From: Burkholderiales bacterium
GTDB lineage: Bacteria; Pseudomonadota; Gammaproteobacteria; Burkholderiales; Casimicrobiaceae
DNA length: 51,182 bases
NCBI GenBank assembly: GCA_020853025.1
Contig: JADYZP010000066.1
Span: 1 to 51,182 of the forward strand
Direction of reading: 5' to 3'
Shown: positions 7,737-16,306 of the stretch, in pieces
Layout of the letters: each line of letters begins with the position of its first letter
Position numbering within the stretch: the first letter of the stretch is position 1
Notes under the pieces: model-generated
The model's database searches: none
Told to the model about the DNA's origin: nothing
Seen by the model: only the letters and a program-made list of their open reading frames with translations
Made by a program: the position numbers and the translations under genes

Positions 7737-8684
7737 CTACTGCTTCGCCTTCTTCTTGCGTGCCTCGCGCTCGTCGACTGCGGCCTTGCAGATGAGCGCG
7801 TAGTCTTCGTGCTTGATCGGAACCATGCCCTTCGTGCGGCCTTGGGCGATCGCCTCGGCGATCTTCATGTCGTGATCCTGCAACTCCACGAAGAGTTTCT
7901 CGAGGTCGGCGCGCATCGCCTTCGGCAGGTCCGTGCGGATGACCACCGGCGGGGACGGCAACGGGGGGGAGACCCAGATCACGCGGATCTGTTCGCGTTT
8001 GAGCAGGCCCTTGTTCATCATCGCGCGAAGGTTGCCGATGTTGTCGTCCTTCGAAGTCCAGGTGAAGGCGGCGTCATAGGTCCCCTTGAGCACGCCGAGC
8101 ACCGCCTGCGGGTGCCCCCCCGCGAGCGGGCTCTTGAAGTATTCGTCGACCGGCTTGCCCATATCGCGAAACGCCGCAGTCGGGATCAGGTAGCCCGATC
8201 CCGACAGCGGATCGGTGCGCGCGACGACCTTGCCCTTCAGGTCCTCGATCGTCTTGTAGGGGCTATCGGCCTTCACGACGATGACTGCGTTGTAGCCCAT
8301 CGAACCATCGGGCTCCATCGCCGCGACCAACGGCTCCACGCCGCCGTTGCTGTCCATGCGCGTCTGGCAGTAGGAGAATCCGCTCAGCCAGGAGAGGTGG
8401 ATCTGCTTGGCGATCAGGGCATTCATCACGCCCGAATAGTCGCTGGCGGTGTAGAGCTCAATCTTCACGCCGAGTTCCTTCTCGGCGAGGTTGATGAACG
8501 CATCCATGCTCTTGACGGTGTTGCTCTGGGTCTCGACCGGGATGACCCCGTACTTGACGACCGGATAGTCCTTCTGCCAGCCGCCGATGTACTTGCCTGC
8601 CGCCGCGGCAGGGCCTGCCGACAAGCACAGAGCCGCGATCGCAACCGGGCCCGCAATCTGACGCAACATGGTGTGCATTTTCAT
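7737..8684 (-). CDS. phnD: Phosphonate-type periplasmic binding protein (PhnD family)
   Basis: A 315-residue protein with a signal peptide (positive start, hydrophobic AIAALCLSAG, cleavage near AAAAGKY). The mature part is a two-lobed PhnD-type receptor. Marks are VKYGVIPVETQSNTVKSMDAFI, a loop DPLSGSGYLIP at the place where PhnD proteins hold the phosphonate group, and AAFTWTSKDDN. It would capture an anionic, probably methylated, ligand for the adjacent ABC importer. ATG 8684 has a good GGAGG site upstream. No C-P lyase genes are seen nearby, so phosphonate breakdown by that route is not implied. Confidence 0.87.
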   Translation of the reverse strand: MKMHTMLRQIAGPVAIAALCLSAGPAAAAGKYIGGWQKDYPVVKYGVIPVETQSNTVKSMDAFINLAEKELGVKIELYTASDYSGVMNALIAKQIHLSWLSGFSYCQTRMDSNGGVEPLVAAMEPDGSMGYNAVIVVKADSPYKTIEDLKGKVVARTDPLSGSGYLIPTAAFRDMGKPVDEYFKSPLAGGHPQAVLGVLKGTYDAAFTWTSKDDNIGNLRAMMNKGLLKREQIRVIWVSPPLPSPPVVIRTDLPKAMRADLEKLFVELQDHDMKIAEAIAQGRTKGMVPIKHEDYALICKAAVDEREARKKKAKQ

Positions 8685-8787
8685 CTCGTCCTCCGTGGGT
8701 TGCTCTTTTGACCGCCTTCGCAAGACCTCGTTTGTTTGGTGCAGAAACCGATTCGCTCGCCTCGCGCTTTCACCGCGGCAAGGTGCC

Positions 8788-9648
8788 TTACCTGCCCGTG
8801 CCCGCCTTTGCCTTCGACTCCGGCACGCTGTCCGCGGCCGATTCGGCGGTTTGCGTGGCCGTGAACGCAAGGTCGACTTCGTCGTCGGCCGGTTCACCCG
8901 CGCCATGTTCGCCGACGCCGTAGATATCGCGCGCCATCGCTTCATTGAGTTCCGACGGCAGACCGTCGAACACGATCTCTCCCTTGCGCATGCCGATGAT
9001 CCGGTCGCAGTAGTCCTTGGCTGTCTGCAGCAGGTGCAGGTTGCAGATCACGGTGATGCCGTCGTCCTTGTTGATCCGGCGCAAGGCGTCCATCACGATC
9101 GACGCGTTGCGCAGGTCGAGCGAGGCGATCGGCTCGTCGGCAAGCAGGATCTTGGGCTCCTGGACGAGCGCCCGGGCAATCGCCACGCGTTGCTGCTGGC
9201 CACCCGACAATTCGTCGGCGCGGTGCAGGGCGTGGGACACCATGTCCAGGCGCTGCAGGGCGCGAATGGTGTAGGCGCGATCCTTCGACGTGAACAGCAT
9301 CAGGAGGGTCCGCACGGTCGCGTGATAGCTGATGCGCCCCATCAGGACGTTCGTCATCACGGTGAGGCGGGGCACCAGGTTGAACTGCTGGAAGACCATG
9401 GCGCACTGGGCGCGCCACTTCCGCACGCGCGCTCCCTTCAACTTGCAGACATCGACATCGCCGTCGGCGAGAATGCGTCCCGACGTGGGATCGGCAAGGC
9501 GGTTGATCATTCGAAGCAGCGTGGACTTCCCGGCGCCGGATCGGCCGATGATGCCGATCATCTGACCCTTCGGCACTTCGAACGTCACGTTCCTGACCGC
9601 AACGAGGTTTCCGAAGGCTTTGGTCAAGCCTTGTACTTTTAGCGTCAC
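8788..9648 (-). CDS. phnC: Phosphonate-type ABC transporter ATP-binding protein (PhnC family)
   Basis: A 286-residue ABC ATPase with Walker [11 protein letters not shown]-loop FQQFNLVP, signature [15 protein letters not shown], Walker B ILLADEP and a switch region [11 protein letters not shown] in which the switch histidine is retained. The overall pattern is PhnC-like. The last ~35 residues are an acidic, disordered tail not usual in PhnC. The start is GTG 9648 with GAGGAGG upstream. It is the first gene of the transporter set and follows the methyltransferase gene after a ~207-base gap. Confidence 0.88.
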   Translation of the reverse strand: MTLKVQGLTKAFGNLVAVRNVTFEVPKGQMIGIIGRSGAGKSTLLRMINRLADPTSGRILADGDVDVCKLKGARVRKWRAQCAMVFQQFNLVPRLTVMTNVLMGRISYHATVRTLLMLFTSKDRAYTIRALQRLDMVSHALHRADELSGGQQQRVAIARALVQEPKILLADEPIASLDLRNASIVMDALRRINKDDGITVICNLHLLQTAKDYCDRIIGMRKGEIVFDGLPSELNEAMARDIYGVGEHGAGEPADDEVDLAFTATQTAESAADSVPESKAKAGTGR

Positions 9649-9855
9649 GACCCCTCCTCTGGTGCAGCGTTACGCCGGTGTCCGGCGAAAAATCCGCCGA
9701 TACCCGTTGTTGTTTGCGACCGACATTTCAGTCGCCAATCGGAACCCGTTCCACTCGGTGCGAACGCGCCGGATGGCCTCGCGCCGCCACCGCCGAGCGT
9801 GTCGATCGTATGCCGGAACGTGCCACGCGGCACGGCCGGGAACTGCGGGCCTGCA

Positions 9856-11742
9856 TCAGGCCGCCACTTTCTCGGCCATCAGCCGTTTGACGAGGTCGAC
9901 GGCCTCCGGCGCATTGTCCCCATAGCCGTTGGCGCCGATCTCGCTGGCGAACTCTCTCGATACCGGCGCCCCGCCGCAGATGACCGGAATCGTGAGGCCT
10001 TCCTTCTTGATCTGCGCGACGATCAGCTTCATGAACGGCATGGTCGTCGTGAGAAGCGCCGAAAGCCCGATGACGTCGGCGCCGACCTTGCGGGCCGTCT
10101 CGATGATCATCTCGGCCTTCACGTTGACGCCGAGGTCGATCACCTTGAACCCCGCACCTTCGAGCATCATGCCCACCAGGTTCTTGCCGATGTCGTGCAG
10201 GTCGCCAAACACCGTGGCCGTGACGATGATGCCCTTGGGCTCGGCCTTGGTTGCCACGATGACCGGGCGCAGGATTTCCACGCCTTTCTTCATGGCCCTG
10301 GCGGCCATCAGCATCTCGGGCACGAAGAATTCGCCCGTGGCGAAGAGATCGCCGACCTCGCCCATCGGCGGGATCAGGCCCTCGTCGAGGATCGTATTGG
10401 GCGAATTGCCCTCCTCGAGCGCCCTTGCGACCAGTTCGGCGCACCTTTCGCCCTCGAAATCCATCACGGAATCGTAGATCTCCTGCATGAGGGGCTTGCG
10501 GCCGACGGCGGCTTCCTCGCGGGCCTTTTCCTTGGCCCCATCGTTGGCGATGCCCATCCCCATGAAGCCCTTGCCGCCCGCCGATTCCATCGCCACGCCT
10601 TCCGGGCCGCTTAGCACCTGCCCGGCATAGGGCCGCTCCCCGGCGCGAAAGCTCTTGACCGCCTCGATCGCCGCACGGACATTCTCCACGGGCGTCTGCG
10701 CGCTGAAGCTGCAGAAATAGAGGAAGAATTTCTTGCCGTACGGGCCGCGGCCGCCCACCTCCATGTACTCGTGAACGCGGCGGGTGATGTCCTCGCGCGA
10801 GCCCTTCTGCAGCAGCAGGGTGCCCACGCCGAAGCTGAGCGCGCAACCCTTGGTGTCGGCGTACCGGCGAATGCGTTCCGTGCCGACGCGGAAGCAGTCG
10901 GCATCCTGGACCTTCAGGTACTGGGGGGTGATGTGCAGCTTGATGTCCCAGTACTTCTCGGCGTTCTCGGCAAACGCGTCACCCCACCAGTTGTCGCAGC
11001 GCAGCCCCGGCCGGTTGCCGGTGAGCGCGCGCAGCTTGTCGAGGTAAGGAACGGAGAACTCCTGCACCATCTTCTCCGTGATGAACGGAAGCGAGCCGAC
11101 GGCATCCTTGCCGTTGGCCACGCTCGAACCCGGAATCACCTTGAAGTAGGTGTTGATGTAGGGGGCCAGCACCTCCTCGACCAGCCAGTTCATCACCTTG
11201 TGGACGAACTGCGGCCGCTCCTCCATGGCGACGACCATTCTCTCGAACTGCATCACCTGGGCACAAAGGTTGATCGGCGCGCAGTAATGAATGTGGTGCG
11301 CAAATCCGGTCAGCTCCTGGCAGATCTTGAGCGCTTCGAACACCCAGGGCATGCGTCCGGTCTTCAGCGGGTCCGGCGCCTTCATGGCCGCGAGATCCTT
11401 TTCGGTGGCGATCAGCACGCGCGTGTTGTCGAGGGCCGGGTAGAGGTCGTCGAACCAGGCCATGTCGCCACCGAGCGCCTCGGCCTCCACCGAGTAGACG
11501 TCCCAGACCATGTCGGGAATGTCGAATCCGAATTCCTGCTGGACATCGAGGCAGCCGCGCACGAAGAGTTCAGGATCGCTGAAGAAGCGCCGGCCATTGT
11601 GTTTGCCATAGGCCATGCAGAACTCGGCCATCTGGGTGGTGACGGGAATGAACTCGGCGTCCCTGCCATCCATGATCGCCTTGTACTGGCGAATGCCGGC
11701 ACTGAAGTCGTACTGGTCGTACTTGTATTGGTACTCGGCCAT
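9856..11742 (-). CDS. Fused UroD-type methyltransferase and corrinoid-binding protein (CmuA-like)
   Basis: A 628-residue two-part protein. Residues ~1-370 are a uroporphyrinogen-decarboxylase-fold methyltransferase domain of the MtaA/MtbA/CmuA group. Residues ~415-628 are a corrinoid domain: a helical cap (NTILDEGLIPPMGEVGDLF) followed by a Rossmann-like half with D514-x-H516-x-x-G519 for base-off cobalamin, then GLSALLTTTM and CGGAP. The domain order and length match CmuA of chloromethane degradation. It would take a methyl group from an unknown donor, place it on its own cobalamin, and hand it to the pterin methyltransferase. The usual zinc-site HxC appears as L-R-C (Cys249), with a later Cys at 344. 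ATG 11742 has GGAAGG upstream. Confidence 0.88.
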   Translation of the reverse strand: MAEYQYKYDQYDFSAGIRQYKAIMDGRDAEFIPVTTQMAEFCMAYGKHNGRRFFSDPELFVRGCLDVQQEFGFDIPDMVWDVYSVEAEALGGDMAWFDDLYPALDNTRVLIATEKDLAAMKAPDPLKTGRMPWVFEALKICQELTGFAHHIHYCAPINLCAQVMQFERMVVAMEERPQFVHKVMNWLVEEVLAPYINTYFKVIPGSSVANGKDAVGSLPFITEKMVQEFSVPYLDKLRALTGNRPGLRCDNWWGDAFAENAEKYWDIKLHITPQYLKVQDADCFRVGTERIRRYADTKGCALSFGVGTLLLQKGSREDITRRVHEYMEVGGRGPYGKKFFLYFCSFSAQTPVENVRAAIEAVKSFRAGERPYAGQVLSGPEGVAMESAGGKGFMGMGIANDGAKEKAREEAAVGRKPLMQEIYDSVMDFEGERCAELVARALEEGNSPNTILDEGLIPPMGEVGDLFATGEFFVPEMLMAARAMKKGVEILRPVIVATKAEPKGIIVTATVFGDLHDIGKNLVGMMLEGAGFKVIDLGVNVKAEMIIETARKVGADVIGLSALLTTTMPFMKLIVAQIKKEGLTIPVICGGAPVSREFASEIGANGYGDNAPEAVDLVKRLMAEKVAA

Positions 11743-11757
11743 CGGGGCTTCCTTCCT

Positions 11758-11805
11758 CGCAAGCCGCTTGCGCGGGATCGCCATGCGCGGCTTTCGCCAC
11801 GCATG
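11758..11805 (-). promoter_or_regulatory. Two hairpins in the leader of the CmuA-like gene
   Basis: On the coding strand, CATGCG...CGCATG (arms 11800-11805 and 11782-11787) is followed by CGCAAG-CGG-CTTGCG (11758-11772), ending about 16 bases before the ATG. The second hairpin sits next to the ribosome-binding region and could affect translation. No known cobalamin-riboswitch B12 box was recognised. Confidence 0.3.
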
Positions 11806-11978
11806 ACAATACGTGTTGGGGAATTGAAGCGGGCTAATGGTCTTGACTGTGGTCCCCGTGGAACGGGATGCCAGAGTCGATGCCGGAACGCCCGATGACA
11901 TTATTCAAGTGTGGCGGCCGGGTGGTGCTGGCGTCATACTTGAGCAAGTTCGGGCGATGGTAGATTCGGCTATCGCCC

Positions 11979-12007
11979 TTGTCAAGACATTCGGGCGCTT
12001 CTTTATT
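11979..12007 (+). promoter_or_regulatory. Candidate promoter of the DprA-like operon
   Basis: TTGTCA (11979-11984) and TTTATT (12002-12007) are separated by 17 bases. A start near 12014 would leave a short leader with GGAGG before the ATG at 12036. Confidence 0.4.
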
Positions 12008-12035
12008 CCGGGCAGCATACTTGGAGGTGAATTCG

Positions 12036-12503
12036 ATGGGAAAGCCATTGTGGGATGCGCAACGACACGGCGAATACGTCCGACAAAGGGACGAGGCGAT
12101 CGAGCGCCGCACCGACCAACGCGAGGGCACTTCCGTGGCGCGCGAAATCGACGCGACCTGGGGTACGCTGCCCGCCGACGAACGCCAGGTGCTCGAGTAC
12201 CTCGTGCTCTCCGACGCGCGCTCGTGCATCGGGCAATGCGCCGATCCCTTGCTGTCGCGCCTGGTCGCGAGGGGAATGCTGAGTTGGCCACCCGGCGTAC
12301 GACCGGTGCTGGCCGACGACCTCGTGACCGCGTTCCAAGTGGTGCCCGCGCTCTGGACCGCGCTACGGGCGCGCCGCGACGAATTTTTCCCGACGGAAGG
12401 CGAGAAATCGCGCGTGCTCGATGACGCCGCCAGGCATTTTGGCAAGCGCGTGACGCCGATCACGTCGTCCGACGCCACCGACCCGAACCCGCTCCAGGCC
12501 TAG
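12036..12503 (+). CDS. Small protein of unknown function, partner of the DprA-like gene
   Basis: A 155-residue soluble, charged protein with no family recognised. It begins MGKPLWDAQRHGEYVRQRDEAIERR, then has a central stretch resembling a small helical or winged-helix-like unit (LPADERQVLEYLVLSDARS...LLSRLVARGML), and a polar C-terminus. ATG 12036 has a strong GGAGGTGA site and is preferred over an in-frame upstream start. The DprA-like gene begins 18 bases after its stop, so they form one operon. A role in DNA handling or defence would be guilt by association only. Confidence 0.65.
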   Translation: MGKPLWDAQRHGEYVRQRDEAIERRTDQREGTSVAREIDATWGTLPADERQVLEYLVLSDARSCIGQCADPLLSRLVARGMLSWPPGVRPVLADDLVTAFQVVPALWTALRARRDEFFPTEGEKSRVLDDAARHFGKRVTPITSSDATDPNPLQA

Positions 12504-12521
12504 CGCAGCCGTGCACCGATC

Positions 12522-13658
12522 ATGACCTCGACAATAATCGCCAAGGCCACGTTGCTGCTCAGCGCGCGGCTTGACGGTCCGGCCGATGCGCCGCGGCCCC
12601 TGTCGCTCTCCGAGTATCATCAGTTGGCCCGATGGCTGGTGCAGAGGGGCCTCACGCTGGCCGCTTTGTTGCGTGACGACGCCAAGTCTGTCCTCAAGCC
12701 GCACCCCGACGCCGATCGGATCATGCGCTTGCTGGGACGCATCGCGGATGTCGATTTTCTTCTCGACCATTGGGAGCGGCTCGGTATCTGGGTGCTGGGC
12801 GAACGCCAGCCGGAATTTCCCGGGCGTCTGCGCCAGCGCCTGAAGACTGCCTGCCTGCCCCTGCTGTTCGGCGCCGGCCCGAGGCTCGCTCTCGACCACG
12901 GTGGACTGTGTGTCGTCGGGTCGCGCGACAGTCCCGAGGAATCCCGCCGGTTCGCCCAGGCCGTCGGTGAACGCGCCGGCGGCGAAGGCCTCGTCGTGAT
13001 TTCCAGCGGCATGCGCGGCATCGACCGGGATGTCATCTCGGCGACTCTCGACGCAGGTGGACGCGTGGTTTGCGTGCTCTCCGACAGCCTGGAAAAGGCG
13101 GTGGCAAGCAAGCGCTACCGGGAGGCATTGGCGACAGGGCGCGCATCGCTCGTGACGCCGTTCACGCCGGACATCCGATTCGCGGTCGCCAACGCGATGC
13201 GCGCGAACCGCTACCAGTATGGATTGTCGGATGCGGCCATCGTGGTCGAGACGCGCCAGTCGGGCGGCATCTGGTCGGGCGCGGAAGAAAATCGCAAGCA
13301 CCGGTGGGTGACCGCATTCGTTCGGTCGGGCCCGAGTACGTCCCCGGGCAACAGCGCGCTACTGCATCTCGGCCTGCTGCCCATCACCCTGCGCGATATC
13401 GAGCAATGCGCGAGCCTCGCCCACTTCCTGGCCGAGCGCGCCTCCGCGCCCGTCGCGCCTGTCGCGCCGATCCCGCCTTGCGGGGTGCGCCAGGACCTGT
13501 ATGCGATCTTCCTCTCGGAGCTGGCGCAACTCGATGAGACGATAACCTGCTCGGACGATTCTATCGCGCGGCATTTCGGCATCGAGGTCGAGCAGGCGCG
13601 AGCCTGGCTCGCGCGCGCGCCTCGCTGCGAGTGCCGGGAAGATTCGCCGAAGACTTGA
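12522..13658 (+). CDS. DprA/Smf-like Rossmann-fold protein
   Basis: A 378-residue protein whose central part (about residues 120-270) resembles the DprA Rossmann domain. It has LCVVGSRDSPEESRRFAQAVGERAGGEGL, then VISSGMRGIDRDVISATLDAGGRVVCVLSDSLEKA, and later AAIVVETRQSGGIWSGAEENRK. Standard DprA loads RecA on incoming single-stranded DNA. This copy has an unusual helical N-terminus and a different C-terminus with a possible small helix-turn-helix (DDSIARHFGIEVEQARAWL), and it is not in a topA/smf context. Divergent DprA-like proteins occur in conflict systems, so a defence or nucleotide-sensing role is possible. That is an inference. Confidence 0.75.
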   Translation: MTSTIIAKATLLLSARLDGPADAPRPLSLSEYHQLARWLVQRGLTLAALLRDDAKSVLKPHPDADRIMRLLGRIADVDFLLDHWERLGIWVLGERQPEFPGRLRQRLKTACLPLLFGAGPRLALDHGGLCVVGSRDSPEESRRFAQAVGERAGGEGLVVISSGMRGIDRDVISATLDAGGRVVCVLSDSLEKAVASKRYREALATGRASLVTPFTPDIRFAVANAMRANRYQYGLSDAAIVVETRQSGGIWSGAEENRKHRWVTAFVRSGPSTSPGNSALLHLGLLPITLRDIEQCASLAHFLAERASAPVAPVAPIPPCGVRQDLYAIFLSELAQLDETITCSDDSIARHFGIEVEQARAWLARAPRCECREDSPKT

Positions 13659-13729
13659 GGATCGCCAGGCGTTTCACCCGGGCCGACCGGCAACACCGCG
13701 CGGCGTGGATCTACGCTCCCCGGTCGTAG

Positions 13730-13967
13730 GTTCGCTACCGCTGTTCGAGCGCCGGCGCGACCGACCGCCGACAGCGCGCGTTCGGAGAGCACGATCAGCG
13801 CGCTGGACGGAGGACTGCTCCAGCCCTTCTGCGGCGCGCTGAGCAGCACGTCGACGCCGCACGCGGTCATGTCGACCCAGACCGCGCTGGAGGCGATGCT
13901 GTCGAGGACGAACAGTCCTCCGGCCGCGTGCACGGCGTCGCCGATCGCGCGTACGTAGGCGTCGGGC
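13730..13967 (-). pseudogene. Broken partial copy of the class V aminotransferase gene at 23778-24926
   Basis: This stretch matches two separate parts of the intact gene in the same orientation. 13785-13967 matches 24295-24477 with about four mismatches, and 13730-13773 matches 23773-23815 apart from one inserted C. The parts meet at an 11-bp sequence, GCGCGCGTTCG, present in the intact gene at both 23816-23826 and 24284-24294. The copy therefore lost the 468 bp between them by recombination at the short repeat. It also lacks the start and first ~150 codons and has a one-base insertion, so it cannot make a product. It marks the left edge of the hut block. Confidence 0.88.
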
Positions 13968-14070
13968 CCTGAGCAATGTCTCTTTCCGGATCTGAAAATA
14001 CGAAATCCCACTGGCGGCCGCAAAGGTTACGCGAACAATTTTTCAAAAACATGGGGTTTTCGGCCGGACA

Positions 14071-15492
14071 CTAACTTTCGCGGGTATCCGACCAGATGTC
14101 TTCCATCGCCCGCACAAAGCGTTCGCGGATCGCCGAATCATTTCGGTGTGCGTCGTGGCGCAGCGTCCACCTTCCCGCGACCATGACATCGCGCCAACGG
14201 CCGGCAGGGCTCGAGAAGACGAGCGCATCCATCCGGCGTTCAAGTGGAAGGCCCAGTGCAGTGCCGCCGTCGACCTCGGCCACGAGCACATCGGCGCGCG
14301 CGCCGGGTACAAACCCCCAGACCGTCGCGCCGGCCGGCCGGGCACTCGACCGCAGCACGTGTCCGACAAGCCGTTCAGCCGTCGAGCTCACGCCAGCCTC
14401 GGGCGCGGCCGAAACGTTGCGTCGCCACAGCACCAGGCGCTGTCCGTATTCGAGCCAGCGCAGCTCTTCGCGCCAGTCCCGGGTGACGTGGCTGTCGGAT
14501 CCGATCGACATCGGAACGCCGGCGGCAAGCCACGCCGGCAGGTTGGCAAATCCATCGCCGAGGTTTGCCTCGGTGGTCGGGCACAGCACGATGCCCGCGC
14601 CACTCGCGGCCACCGCGTCGATCTCTGTGGGTGTCGCATGCGTTGCGTGGACGAGTTGCCAGCGCCGGTCGAGCACGCGCGCCGACGCAAGCCACGCGAT
14701 CGGCCGAGAACCGGTCGCCGCGACACAGTCGTCGACCTCGGCGATTTGCTCGGCAACGTGAATGTGGATCGGTCCGTCGAAGTCTCTCGCCTGCGCGGCC
14801 AGCGCGTGAATCGACTCGGGCGAGGCGGCTCTCAGCGAGTGGATCACCAGTCCGGCGTTGACGAGATCGCGGCGGCTCGACGCGATCCGTTGCGCTGAAT
14901 TCCAGACGTCGAGCGCCGACGCCGAGAATCGCCTTTGGTCAGGACGCAGACTCTGCTCGGCGAATCCCGCGCGTTCGTAGAGCGCGGGCATCAAGGTGAG
15001 GCCGATTCCGACGGTATCTGCCGCTTCGGCCAGTGACCATGCCATCTCGAGCGCGTCGGGGTAGGGCTGGCCTTCCGGGTCACGCTGCAGGTAGTGAAAC
15101 TCACAGACTTGCGTGTAGCCGCCTCGAAGCAACTCGAGGTAGAGCTGCGCGGCGACCGCGGAGAGTTGTGCCGGCGTGATTCGCAGCGCGACGCTGTACA
15201 TGCGGTCGCGCCAGGACCAAAAGTCATCGGCCCCGGATTCGCGGCGCTCGGCCATGCCGGCGAACGCTCGCTGGAATGCGTGGCTGTGCGCATTCACCAT
15301 GCCGGGCAGCAGCGGTGCGGCGAGCACGGTCGTACCGGCCGGAGGACGGCGGACGCCCGTTCGCACATCGTCCCAGCAGCCGTCTCCGTCGATGGTCAGC
15401 AGAACCTCAGCCCGCCAGCCGCTGGGGAGCCAGGCCCAGGGCGCCCAGAGTGCGGATGGTCGCTCTGCGCCGCGTGCAGGCGCATCAGGCAT
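14071..15492 (-). CDS. hutF: Formimidoylglutamate deiminase
   Basis: A 473-residue amidohydrolase of the HutF family, converting N-formimino-L-glutamate to N-formyl-L-glutamate and ammonia. Visible metal and catalytic motifs are GMVNAHSHAFQR, IHIHVAEQ, WQLVHATH and SIGSDSHVTRDW. HutF defines the five-step histidine pathway, and hutG for the following step is adjacent. ATG 15492 overlaps the hutG end by 8 bp; an in-frame upstream start at 15555 would add a cysteine-rich stretch that looks spurious. It is the last gene of the hutC-D-I-G-F unit. The stop lies about 100 bases from the broken aminotransferase copy. Confidence 0.92.
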   Translation of the reverse strand: MPDAPARGAERPSALWAPWAWLPSGWRAEVLLTIDGDGCWDDVRTGVRRPPAGTTVLAAPLLPGMVNAHSHAFQRAFAGMAERRESGADDFWSWRDRMYSVALRITPAQLSAVAAQLYLELLRGGYTQVCEFHYLQRDPEGQPYPDALEMAWSLAEAADTVGIGLTLMPALYERAGFAEQSLRPDQRRFSASALDVWNSAQRIASSRRDLVNAGLVIHSLRAASPESIHALAAQARDFDGPIHIHVAEQIAEVDDCVAATGSRPIAWLASARVLDRRWQLVHATHATPTEIDAVAASGAGIVLCPTTEANLGDGFANLPAWLAAGVPMSIGSDSHVTRDWREELRWLEYGQRLVLWRRNVSAAPEAGVSSTAERLVGHVLRSSARPAGATVWGFVPGARADVLVAEVDGGTALGLPLERRMDALVFSSPAGRWRDVMVAGRWTLRHDAHRNDSAIRERFVRAMEDIWSDTRES

Positions 15493-16306
15493 CGGGTTTC
15501 CAGACGAGCAGGGTCGTGAGCAATGACCGCAATACCGGTTGCAGACGCGCCACACGGAGAGGGTCGGCGGTATAAGGCGGGGCTTCGGTCATGTACGTCG
15601 ACCAGCACATCTCGAGCTGAATCGCGTGCACGGCCTCCTGCGGTCGGCCGTAGTGGCGCGTAATGTAGCCGCCCTTGAAGCGGCCATCGATCACGTACCC
15701 GAACTCGGATTGTCCCTTAAGCGTCTGCGCGAGCAGGGCGCGTAGGCTTGGCGCACAACTCGTGCCTGACGCAGTGCCCAGGTTCAGGTCGGGCAGCCGG
15801 CCTTCGAAAAGCCAGGGCAGTTCGGACTTGATGCTGTGCCCATCCCAGAGGATCGCGTGAGCATGAATGTGCTTCAGGCGCGCCAGCTCGGCGACGATCG
15901 CATTGTGGTAGGGCCACCAATAGGTCTCGAGCCGTTCGGCGATCTGCGCGGCGCCGGGAGCACCACCATCGCGATAGATTGCGTCGCCGTTGAAGAAGCG
16001 CGTCGGACAGAGCTCGGTGTTGTTTGACCCGGGGTACATCGGGAGGTTGTCGGGCGGACGGTTCAGGTCGATCACGAAGCGCGAGTAGTGCGGAACGATC
16101 AGGCTCGCGCCGATCGCGCGCGCTATGGCGTAGAGCGTATCGAGGTGCCAGTCGGTGTCTTCGACGTCGAGGGCCCGCTCGACATAGGCTGGCTTCAACA
16201 CATCCGGAATCGAACGCCCCGCGTGTGGCACGCTGACGAGCAGAGGGGCGGACCCGCGGTGCATCGTGAAGGTCGCCTGGGCGCCGTCGGTGCGGGTGGT
16301 GTTCAT
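15485..16306 (-). CDS. hutG: N-formylglutamate deformylase
   Basis: A 273-residue member of the N-formylglutamate amidohydrolase family, which releases formate and glutamate in the last step of the pathway. Motifs include [51 protein letters not shown] and [22 protein letters not shown], with the histidines and acidic residues of the zinc site. ATG 16306 overlaps the hutI stop by 4 bp, and this start matches the family length. The long upstream part of the open frame is non-coding shadow inside hutI. Confidence 0.93.
   Translation of the reverse strand: MNTTRTDGAQATFTMHRGSAPLLVSVPHAGRSIPDVLKPAYVERALDVEDTDWHLDTLYAIARAIGASLIVPHYSRFVIDLNRPPDNLPMYPGSNNTELCPTRFFNGDAIYRDGGAPGAAQIAERLETYWWPYHNAIVAELARLKHIHAHAILWDGHSIKSELPWLFEGRLPDLNLGTASGTSCAPSLRALLAQTLKGQSEFGYVIDGRFKGGYITRHYGRPQEAVHAIQLEMCWSTYMTEAPPYTADPLRVARLQPVLRSLLTTLLVWKPDA

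Noticed and set aside
7737..9648. C-P lyase or phosphonate-degradation operon suggested by the PhnCDEE genes
   Set aside because: No phnG-M or phosphonatase genes are in the window; the neighbours are corrinoid methyl-transfer genes.
9649..9855. Possible gene in the gap between the ABC ATPase and methyltransferase genes
   Set aside because: Short frames only, no start site with a ribosome signal; it holds the leader of the ATPase gene and no clear terminator.
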